A DNA stretch of 64,000 nt. It comes from JAAFIW01 sp031414805 (lineage in GTDB: Bacteria; Pseudomonadota; Gammaproteobacteria; Burkholderiales; Burkholderiaceae_C). The stretch spans positions 38,378 through 102,377 of the forward strand of contig JANOQJ010000006.1 of NCBI GenBank assembly GCA_031414805.1. The letters are read 5' to 3'. Below are positions 58,172 through 64,000 of the stretch, in pieces; the first letter of the stretch is position 1, and the number at the start of each line of letters is the position of its first letter. Made by a program: the position numbers and the translations under genes. The notes under the pieces are model-generated. The model was not told the DNA's origin, did not search any database, and saw nothing but the letters and a program-made list of their open reading frames with translations.

Positions 58172-59104
58172 ATGAGCTCTCTCGTCATTGCCGAACACGA
58201 CAACGCCTCCATCAAAGGCGCTACCCTGAACACGGTCACTGCCGCCATTGCCTGTGGTGGCGATGTGCATGTGCTGGTGGCTGGCCACAACGCGGGCGCT
58301 GCGGCTGCTGCCGCGGCCCAGATCGCAGGCGTTAGCAAAGTCATTCACGCCGAAGCCGCAGGTTTTGAACACGGCTTGGCCGAGAACGTGGCGGCCCAGG
58401 TGCTGGCCATTGCCGCGGCCTACAGCCACATCGTGTTCCCGGCCACCGCCAGCGGCAAAAACATCGCTCCACGCGTGGCCGCCAAGCTGGATGTGGGTCA
58501 GATCAGCGACATCATCAAGGTCGTCTCGCCCGACACCTTTGAGCGCCCGATTTACGCAGGCAACGCCATTGCCACCGTGCAAAGCGCTGATGCGACCAAG
58601 GTCATCACCGTGCGCACCACGGGCTTTGACCCTGCAGCGGCTGCCGGTGGCAGCGCCGCCATCGAGACGCCCGCTGCAGTGGCCGACAACGGAAAAACCA
58701 GTTTCATGGGCAGCGAAATCGCCAAAAACGACCGTCCCGAACTCACCGCCGCCAAAATCATCGTCTCCGGTGGCCGCGCCCTAGGCTCCAGCGAAAAATT
58801 TGCTGAGGTAATGACCCCGTTGGCCGACAAACTCGGTGCCGCCATGGGCGCCAGCCGCGCAGCGGTCGATGCAGGCTACGCCCCCAACGACTGGCAAGTC
58901 GGTCAAACCGGCAAGATCGTCGCACCCCAGCTGTACATCGCCTGCGGCATCAGCGGCGCCATCCAGCATCTGGCCGGCATGAAAGACTCCAAAGTCATCG
59001 TCGCCATCAACAAAGACCCCGAAGCCCCAATTTTCTCGGTAGCTGACTATGGGTTGGAAGCTGACTTGTTCACCGCCGTACCGGAGCTGGTTGCGGCCCT
59101 TTAA
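58172..59104 (+). CDS. etfA: Electron transfer flavoprotein subunit alpha
   Basis: The 310-residue protein has the FAD-binding C-terminal domain with IIVSGGRALGSSEKFAEVMT, AVDAGYAPNDWQVGQTGKIV and PQLYIACGISGAIQHLAGMK, then VIVAINKDPEAPIFSVADYG. It holds FAD and forms the ETF heterodimer with EtfB. A giant inverted repeat follows the stop codon. Confidence 0.96.
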   Translation: MSSLVIAEHDNASIKGATLNTVTAAIACGGDVHVLVAGHNAGAAAAAAAQIAGVSKVIHAEAAGFEHGLAENVAAQVLAIAAAYSHIVFPATASGKNIAPRVAAKLDVGQISDIIKVVSPDTFERPIYAGNAIATVQSADATKVITVRTTGFDPAAAAGGSAAIETPAAVADNGKTSFMGSEIAKNDRPELTAAKIIVSGGRALGSSEKFAEVMTPLADKLGAAMGASRAAVDAGYAPNDWQVGQTGKIVAPQLYIACGISGAIQHLAGMKDSKVIVAINKDPEAPIFSVADYGLEADLFTAVPELVAAL

Positions 59105-59108
59105 AACC

Positions 59109-59214
59109 ATGACGCGGCTGCGCCGCATGACGCTCGCTGGCACGTCGATGACAGATGACTGAAGTCATGGGTCATGCGAGCGCAGCGAGCGTCATGCGGC
59201 GCAAGCCGCGTCAT
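59109..59214. repeat. Long inverted repeat between etfA and an acyl-CoA dehydrogenase gene
   Basis: Arms at 59109-59139 and 59183-59214 are complementary over about 31 bases with a single-base bulge, starting ATGACGCGGC and ending GCCGCGTCAT. The inner part holds a further ATGACT/AGTCAT pair. It would make a very stable hairpin or cruciform in the mRNA between etfA and the next gene. Confidence 0.85.
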
Positions 59215-59230
59215 CACACGAGAGACACAC

Positions 59231-61033
59231 ATGACCTACAAAGCCCCCCTCAAAGACATGCTGTTCAACATCCAGCATCTGGCCAATATTGACCAGATTG
59301 CGCAGATTCCCGGCTTTGAGGAGGCGGGTTTTGATACGGCGCAGGCGGTACTCGAAGAGTGCGCCAAGTTCAACGAAGGTGTGCTCTCGCCGCTGAACTG
59401 GGAGGGTGACAAAAACCCGTCGTTTTTTAAAGACGGCAAGGTCACCACCACCCCCGGCTTCAAAGAGGCCTATCGCCAATATGCCGAGGGCGGCTGGCAG
59501 GGCTTGCAGCACCCGACTGACTTTGGCGGGCAGGGCTTGCCCAAGACCATTGGCGCGGCTTGCGGCGAGATGTTGAACTCGGCCAACATGAGCTTTGCGC
59601 TGTGCCCGCTGCTGAGCGACGGCGCGATTGAAGCCCTGCTGACCGCCGGCAGCGACGAGCTGAAAGCCACCTACCTGGAAAAACTGGTCAGCGGTCAATG
59701 GACCGGCACCATGAACCTGACCGAGCCGCAGGCCGGCAGCGACCTGGCGATGGTGCGCACCCGCGCCGAACCGCAGGCCGATAGCACTTACAAAATCTTC
59801 GGCACCAAGATCTACATCACCTACGGCGAGCACGACATGGCCGAGAACATCGTGCACCTTGTGCTGGCCCGCGTGGTCGGTGCGCCCGAAGGCGTGAAGG
59901 GTATTTCGCTGTTTGTTGTGCCTAAATTCATGGTGGGCAAAGACGGCGAAGGCGAGGCGGTTTTGGGTGCCCGCAACGATGTGCATTGCGTGAGCATCGA
60001 GCACAAGCTGGGCATCAAGGCCAGTCCTACCGCCGTTCTGCAATATGGGGACCATGGTGGGGCGATTGGCTATCTGGTCGGCCAGGAAAACCGGGGCCTG
60101 GAGTACATGTTCATCATGATGAACGCTGCCCGCTACGCCGTGGGTGTGCAGGGCATTGCGATTGCCGAGCGGGCCTACCAAAAAGCCGTGCAATACGCCA
60201 AAGACCGTGTGCAGTCGCGGCCCGTGGACGGCAGCATCCAGGCCAGCGCACCCATCATTCACCACCCCGATGTGAAGCGCATGCTCATGACCATGCGCGC
60301 TTACACCGAAGGCTGCCGCGCCATGGCCGCCGTGGCCGCCGCCGCGTATGACGCCGCGCACCACCATACCGATGCCGATGTGCGCAAGCAAAACGCCGCG
60401 TTTTACGAATTCATGGTGCCGCTGGTCAAGGGCTACAGCACCGAGATGAGCCTGGAAGTCACCAGTCTGGGCGTGCAGGTGCACGGCGGCATGGGGTTTA
60501 TTGAAGAAACCGGTGCTGCGCAGTACTACCGCGACGCGAAAATTTTGACCATCTATGAAGGCACCACCGCCATCCAGGCCAACGACCTGGTGGGCCGCAA
60601 AACCGCCCGCGACGGGGGTCAAACAGCTAAAGGTATCGCCACACAAGTTCAGGCCACCGAAGCCGAGCTGGCCAAACAAGGCAGCGCCCATTCGCTGGCG
60701 GTCGCCAAGCGGCTGACAGCGGCGCGTGAGGCGTTTGTCGACGTGGTGGACTTCATTGCCACCAACACGAGGGGCAACCCGAACGCAGCGTTTGCCGGCA
60801 GCGTGCCTTACCTCATGCTGGCCGGCAACTTGGTCGCGGGCTGGCAATTGGCCCGCGGCCTGCTGGTAGCCCAAACCGCCGCTGCCCAAGCCGAAGACGC
60901 AGGCTTCATGGCCGCCAAAGTCACCACCGCCCGTTTCTACGCCGACCACCTGCTCAGCAAAGCCCCTGGCCTGCGCGACAGCATTGTGGAAGGCGCAGAC
61001 AGCGTGACGGCGCTGGCTTTGGAAGCGTTCTAG
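59231..61033 (+). CDS. Acyl-CoA dehydrogenase (long form, DmdC-like)
   Basis: The ~600-residue enzyme starts MTYKAPLKDMLFNIQHLANI, a beginning shared by DmdC/large ACAD enzymes. The FAD region has TMNLTEPQAGSDLAMVRTRA; the C-terminal domain has SLGVQVHGGMGFIEETGAAQ and the catalytic-Glu segment ILTIYEGTTAIQANDLVGRK. A conserved ~120-residue C-terminal extension follows. It probably donates electrons to EtfBA encoded just upstream. The ATG at 59231 is preferred over an earlier one inside the inverted repeat. Confidence 0.93.
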   Translation: MTYKAPLKDMLFNIQHLANIDQIAQIPGFEEAGFDTAQAVLEECAKFNEGVLSPLNWEGDKNPSFFKDGKVTTTPGFKEAYRQYAEGGWQGLQHPTDFGGQGLPKTIGAACGEMLNSANMSFALCPLLSDGAIEALLTAGSDELKATYLEKLVSGQWTGTMNLTEPQAGSDLAMVRTRAEPQADSTYKIFGTKIYITYGEHDMAENIVHLVLARVVGAPEGVKGISLFVVPKFMVGKDGEGEAVLGARNDVHCVSIEHKLGIKASPTAVLQYGDHGGAIGYLVGQENRGLEYMFIMMNAARYAVGVQGIAIAERAYQKAVQYAKDRVQSRPVDGSIQASAPIIHHPDVKRMLMTMRAYTEGCRAMAAVAAAAYDAAHHHTDADVRKQNAAFYEFMVPLVKGYSTEMSLEVTSLGVQVHGGMGFIEETGAAQYYRDAKILTIYEGTTAIQANDLVGRKTARDGGQTAKGIATQVQATEAELAKQGSAHSLAVAKRLTAAREAFVDVVDFIATNTRGNPNAAFAGSVPYLMLAGNLVAGWQLARGLLVAQTAAAQAEDAGFMAAKVTTARFYADHLLSKAPGLRDSIVEGADSVTALALEAF

Positions 61034-61040
61034 TCTTTTT

Positions 61041-61100
61041 GATTGCTACTAAACTGATAGCTGCTTGAGCAGTATTAATTAGGGCTAGAGCCGTATTTTC
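61041..61100 (+). repeat. Dispersed repeat copy
   Basis: GATTGCTACTAAACTGATAG, then CTGCTTGAGCAGTATTAATT and AGGGCTAGAGCCGTATTTTC, lie just downstream of the acyl-CoA dehydrogenase stop. Confidence 0.85.
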
Positions 61101-61120
61101 TATAAATCTCCCGTTAAATC

Positions 61121-61185
61121 GTTATTCCAGCGCAGGCGGGAATCCAGGGCGCTCGAAGATGGATTCCCGCCTGCGCGGGAATGAC
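61121..61185. repeat. REP-like inverted repeat
   Basis: Arms of 26 bases (61121-61146 and 61160-61185) differ by two substitutions; the core is GCGCAGGCGGGAATCCA facing its complement. It is the same family as the inner arms at 7460-7555. Confidence 0.8.
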
Positions 61186-61223
61186 GGGTATCCAAGACAT
61201 TTCCAACCAAAGCGTCATCGATC

Positions 61224-62198
61224 ATGCACAAGCCCAGCAAACTCCCCCCCGTTCTGCAGAACCTGCCGCTGCCCATCATCGGCTCGCCGCTGTTCATCAT
61301 CAGCAACCCCAAGCTGGTCATTGAGCAATGCAAGGCCGGTGTCGTCGGCTCCATGCCCTCGCTTAACGCCCGCCCCGCTGCCCAGCTGGACGACTGGCTG
61401 GCCGAGATCACCGAAACCCTGGCCGCGCACGACAAAGCCAACCCCAACCAGAAGGCCGCGCCGTTCGCCATCAACCAGATCGTGCACAAAAGCAATGACC
61501 GCCTGGAGCACGACATGCAGGTCTGCGAAAAGTACAAAGTGCCCATCGTCATCACCAGCCTGGGCGCGCGCGAAGACGTGAACAAAGCCGTGCAAGCCTG
61601 GGGCGGCGTGACCCTGCACGACGTGATCAGCAACGTGTTTGCCCGTAAAGCCATTGAAAAAGGCGCGAATGGTTTGATTCCCGTGGCCGCAGGTGCCGGT
61701 GGCCACGCCAGCGTGAAAAGCCCATTCGCCATGATTCAGGAAATCCGCGACTGGTTTGATGGCCCGGTCGCCTTGAGCGGCTCGATTGCCTCGGGCGGTG
61801 CCGTGCTGGCCGCCCAGGCCATGGGCGCTGACTTCGCCTACATCGGCTCTGCCTTCATCGCCACGCACGAAGCCCGCGCGGTCGACGGCTACAAGCAGAT
61901 GATCACCACCAGCAATTCAGACGACATCGTCTATTCCAACTTTTACACCGGCATCCACGGCAACTACCTGAAAGGCAGCATCCAGGCCGCCGGCATGGAC
62001 CCCGACAACCTCCCCCAAAGCGACCCCAGCAAAATGAACTTCGCCACCGGCGAGGGTGCCAACGCCGCCAAAGCCTGGAAAGACATCTGGGGCTGTGGCC
62101 AGGGCATCGGCGCGATTAAAGAAGTCACCAGCGCAGCGGAATTGGTGGCGCGGTTCCGGCGGGAATATGAAGAGGCGAAGGCGCGGTTGTTGAAGTGA
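61224..62198 (+). CDS. Nitronate monooxygenase family protein
   Basis: The 324-residue FMN protein has a TIM-barrel start PIIGSPLFIISNPKLVIEQC, the conserved GAGGHASVKSPFAMIQEIRD with the catalytic-type His and the FMN-phosphate region ALSGSIASGGAVLAAQAMGA, DFAYIGSAFIATHEA. Members oxidise nitronates such as propionate 3-nitronate; related proteins act as enoyl reductase-like enzymes. It probably stands alone downstream of the acyl-CoA dehydrogenase. It is the last clear housekeeping-type gene before the cassette region. Confidence 0.9.
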   Translation: MHKPSKLPPVLQNLPLPIIGSPLFIISNPKLVIEQCKAGVVGSMPSLNARPAAQLDDWLAEITETLAAHDKANPNQKAAPFAINQIVHKSNDRLEHDMQVCEKYKVPIVITSLGAREDVNKAVQAWGGVTLHDVISNVFARKAIEKGANGLIPVAAGAGGHASVKSPFAMIQEIRDWFDGPVALSGSIASGGAVLAAQAMGADFAYIGSAFIATHEARAVDGYKQMITTSNSDDIVYSNFYTGIHGNYLKGSIQAAGMDPDNLPQSDPSKMNFATGEGANAAKAWKDIWGCGQGIGAIKEVTSAAELVARFRREYEEAKARLLK

Positions 62199-62242
62199 TA
62201 GGTCCGTTGAACGAGCGACGCACCGAGACGTCTGGCTGCGAG

Positions 62243-62878
62243 CTACGGCGCTGACTGTGCCGTTGCCTCACGAATGGCCGTGACGATGAGCCGCACGCCA
62301 AAGGCGCCGATCAGAAACGCCGAGGCCTTGGTCAGCAGCTCGTAGTTGCGCAGATAGGCGCGCTGCACGTTGGGAAGCGACAGCACAAACGCCAGCGAAC
62401 CGTGCCAGATCCACGAGTTCGCATACACCAGCACCACCGCCGCGATGACGTGACTGGCCGAAGGATGCGCTGGCAGCGCGGTGGCAAAAACACTGCCGTA
62501 GAAGAGGGCGATCTTCGGGTTCAGTGCGCTGGTCATGAAACCGGCGCGAAACGCCGCCTTGGGCCCGGCAACCTGCTTTTGCGCAGATTGGTTGAACGCG
62601 CCAGATCGCAGCAATAGAAGGGCCAAGTACAACAAATACGCGCCGCCGGCGAGTTGCGCCGCCTGGCGCAGCGCTGGTTGGGCTGCAAAGACAGCGCCGA
62701 CGCCGACCACTGCCAGCACGGCCCACGCGAGCGTTGCCGAGGTCATTCCCACGACGGCTGCAACGGCTGCACGGCGTGAACCACCTGCTGCCAACTGCCC
62801 GATGAGGACAAAGTTGAACCCCGGTACGAGCAGCACAGCCCAGTGAAGTAGCGCAATGGTGACAAGTGAAGGGAGCAT
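62243..62878 (-). CDS. LysE family translocator
   Basis: The 211-residue protein has six hydrophobic helices. LysE/RhtB motifs include VPGFNFVLIGQLAAGGSRRA (N-terminal), LAGGAYLLYLALLLLRSG and FRAGFMTSALNPKIALFYGS, with the conserved ALNPK. It would export amino acids or related compounds. The ATG lies 9 bases after the degenerate attC core GATAGGC (62888-62894 on the minus strand), which suggests it was once a gene cassette. No attC is recognised after its stop; there the convergent nitronate monooxygenase gene ends after 44 bases. Confidence 0.88.
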   Translation of the reverse strand: MLPSLVTIALLHWAVLLVPGFNFVLIGQLAAGGSRRAAVAAVVGMTSATLAWAVLAVVGVGAVFAAQPALRQAAQLAGGAYLLYLALLLLRSGAFNQSAQKQVAGPKAAFRAGFMTSALNPKIALFYGSVFATALPAHPSASHVIAAVVLVYANSWIWHGSLAFVLSLPNVQRAYLRNYELLTKASAFLIGAFGVRLIVTAIREATAQSAP

Positions 62879-62887
62879 GTTTGTACA

Positions 62888-62959
62888 GCCTATCTATTGG
62901 TATCAGGGGTGACCGAAAGGCGCAGCCTTTTGGGCATCCCATCGATGGAAGGGTTGGGC
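62888..62959 (-). other. Degenerate integron attC site
   Basis: On the minus strand the site begins with GCCCAAC (R'', matching RYYYAAC; 62953-62959), followed by CCTTCCATCGATGGGATGCC and a palindromic middle (CCAAAAGGCTGCGCCTTTCGG). It ends with GATAGGC (62888-62894), one base from the GTTRRRY core expected at R'. Its length is 72 bases. The start lies one base after the desaturase stop codon. The whole resembles the common 59-base elements that follow cassette genes. The mutated R' core would reduce or abolish recombination. Confidence 0.6.
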
Positions 62960-62960
62960 G

Positions 62961-63845
62961 TCACGCTAGGTCCTCACGCGCTGACTCTTCGCGTGGTTCG
63001 CCGGCTCTTGATATCAGCCCTGCGCTTCGAAGCGAACAAATGACCAGCCATCCCGGATCGAATTCGTTTGGATTTAGTCCGATGCGAGCGGACTCTGCGA
63101 ACGCGTGGTGGTTGTTGTGCCAACACTCGCCCATGGTGAGTAGCCCGTATCCAGTCAGATTCGACGCCTGGACGCCTGCATCGAGCACGCGCCACGGGCT
63201 TGACCCTGGGTTGTGAGTGAGATAGGTGACGACCCAATGCCCGGCTACGCTCACAGTGACTCGTACGCAGACGCCCCAGACGACCCAGCTCCAGCCTCCC
63301 ATCAGGAAAAGGACGGCGCCAAGGGGTACTTGCTGCAGCATCCAAGTGCGATCAAGGAATCGGTAGAAAGGATCGTTCTGGATACTTGGCTCGATGGACA
63401 ACGATGGGTGTCTCTCGAACTCGAACCGACAGTTGAGCTGCCAGAAGGCATCTAGCCACAAAGATCTTCTGTGAGAGAAGAAGTCGTGGCAATTTGGCTC
63501 GCGCTGTGCCCAATCTCGCACATCGTGAACTCGAATTATTCCGAATGGGCCAGCCATTCCCACCAGAACCCCTAGATAGACGAGCGTTCGCTCTAACCAC
63601 TTGGGACAGTCGAAGGTCTGGTGGATGAGCTTTCGGTGCATTCCCACCGAGTGGCCGAGTAGGAGCGTTGCATAGGTGAGTGTGAGAAAGGCGACGACAG
63701 CCCCTGTGCTAGTCGCTATTGGAATGAAGATGATCGCGGAGACGGCGAGAGCGATGTGCCAAAGAGACTTGGCTGGAGCCCACACGACTCTTCCAATGCT
63801 GGCATCGGCACCATTGGCTCGAACTCTGAAGACAGGTGGACGCAT
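62961..63845 (-). CDS. Acyl-CoA desaturase-like membrane protein in a gene cassette
   Basis: The 294-residue protein has four hydrophobic helices and His clusters typical of acyl-CoA/acyl-lipid desaturases: GHSVGMHRKLIH, HDVRDWAQREPNCHDFFSHR and the third box WHNNHHAF. The second box differs from the usual HRxHH. It would use two irons to desaturate an acyl chain. The base composition is visibly less GC-rich than the neighbouring metabolic genes. The ATG lies 12 bases after an attC core on its 5' side and the stop is one base before a second attC on the 3' side: canonical cassette layout. Confidence 0.82.
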   Translation of the reverse strand: MRPPVFRVRANGADASIGRVVWAPAKSLWHIALAVSAIIFIPIATSTGAVVAFLTLTYATLLLGHSVGMHRKLIHQTFDCPKWLERTLVYLGVLVGMAGPFGIIRVHDVRDWAQREPNCHDFFSHRRSLWLDAFWQLNCRFEFERHPSLSIEPSIQNDPFYRFLDRTWMLQQVPLGAVLFLMGGWSWVVWGVCVRVTVSVAGHWVVTYLTHNPGSSPWRVLDAGVQASNLTGYGLLTMGECWHNNHHAFAESARIGLNPNEFDPGWLVICSLRSAGLISRAGEPREESAREDLA

Positions 63846-63857
63846 GTGACTCGTGAC

Positions 63858-63941
63858 GCCTAACGATCAGCGTTTATCCGCCGCGCTCACCAACCCAGCC
63901 AAAGCCACAGCCTCCAACGCGGCGGATAAACCTCGTTGGAC
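63858..63941 (-). other. Integron attC site
   Basis: On the minus strand the site starts with GTCCAAC (R'', RYYYAAC; 63935-63941) and ends with GTTAGGC (R', GTTRRRY; 63858-63864). Between them the perfect 14-bp inverted repeat GTTTATCCGCCGCG / CGCGGCGGATAAAC (about 63872-63885 and 63918-63931) supplies the L''/L' stem, with a ~32-base loop. Total length is 84 bases. Orientation agrees with the cassette gene on the minus strand. The recombination point would be inside G-TTAGGC. Confidence 0.75.
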
Positions 63942-64000
63942 TGAACCATTGCTGGTTAAAGAACTGACGCTGGCGGTATAGGGGTTTGAAAGCTTGGCAT
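63867..64000 (-). CDS. Partial open frame of a preceding gene cassette (3' end)
   Basis: On the minus strand an open frame enters from the window edge, runs through the attC site and ends at TGA (63867-63869). The last residues read LSAALEAVALAGLVSAADKR. Coding frames that end inside attC are common in cassettes. Two other frames here end earlier, so the real C-terminus is not certain. The family is unrecognised. Confidence 0.3.
   Translation of the reverse strand, partial: AKLSNPYTASVSSLTSNGSVQRGLSAALEAVALAGLVSAADKR

Noticed and set aside
59192..60949. 585-codon minus-strand frame opposite the acyl-CoA dehydrogenase
   Set aside because: It mirrors a conserved acyl-CoA dehydrogenase and is His/Gly/Val-rich without motifs.
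62199..62245. Third attC site after the LysE gene
   Set aside because: GTTCAAC fits RYYYAAC on the minus strand, but no stem or second core follows before the convergent nitronate monooxygenase gene; too little to call.

Overview
The window looks like chromosomal DNA of a betaproteobacterium, order Burkholderiales and most likely family Comamonadaceae (Rhodoferax/Polaromonas-like). This rests on the family style of the genes (ybgC-tolQRA, ribDE-ribBX-ribH-nusB, the fimT-pilVWXY1E minor pilin cluster, ETF and acyl-CoA dehydrogenases), on high GC, and above all on a dispersed ~50-60 bp repeat with core TAGCTGCTTGAGCAGTAT. At least sixteen copies or degenerate copies of it lie between genes and inside several genes. 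The assignment is inference; no rRNA or tRNA gene is present.

Layout. 1-2.1 kb: a secreted lipoprotein with a Pro/Ala spacer, then the 3' ends of a lysR gene and an alpha/beta-hydrolase gene whose middle has been lost. 2.2-7.4 kb: one giant gene of 1726 codons, built from three ~1.2 kb units (five DIDGDGDLD calcium-type repeats plus one Ig-like domain each). 7.4-7.8 kb: nested inverted repeats. 7.8-10.4 kb (minus): nadV-nadM, nicotinamide salvage to NAD. 10.5-18.5 kb (minus): a compact run reading ribD, ribE, ribBX, ribH, nusB, aminotransferase, ybgC, tolQ, tolR, tolA. 18.6-26.5 kb (minus): type IV pilus minor pilins and the PilY1 adhesin. 26.7-29.5 kb (minus): nrdR, glyA and a lytic transglycosylase. 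29.9-30.1 kb: a candidate small RNA with its own promoter and terminator. 30.2-33.3 kb: a long DUF349 protein. 33.4-38.9 kb: a branched-chain amino acid/amide-type ABC transporter, with a ~264 bp MITE inserted exactly between livG and livF.

39-62 kb is a fatty-acid/acyl-CoA region. It holds fadB, a thiolase, two hotdog thioesterases, two large acyl-CoA dehydrogenases, two SDRs, an MDR reductase, a desaturase, a GST, a GNAT, a metallo-beta-lactamase lipoprotein, a TRAP transporter (dctPQM), etfBA and a nitronate monooxygenase. FadB and thiolase perform the last steps of beta-oxidation, and EtfBA collects electrons from the dehydrogenases. fadB and etfB share the same candidate TetR-type operator (GAACG-N2-CGTTC) just downstream of a -10 box, which suggests one fatty-acid regulator.

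62.2-64 kb (minus) has the anatomy of integron gene cassettes. Two attC-like sites (63858-63941 and a degenerate one at 62888-62959) bracket a divergent desaturase gene in canonical cassette orientation and spacing. A LysE-type exporter begins 9 bases past the second site. No integrase is in the window, so this is either the end of a chromosomal integron or an integrase-less attC cluster. It is the most interesting structure in the window.
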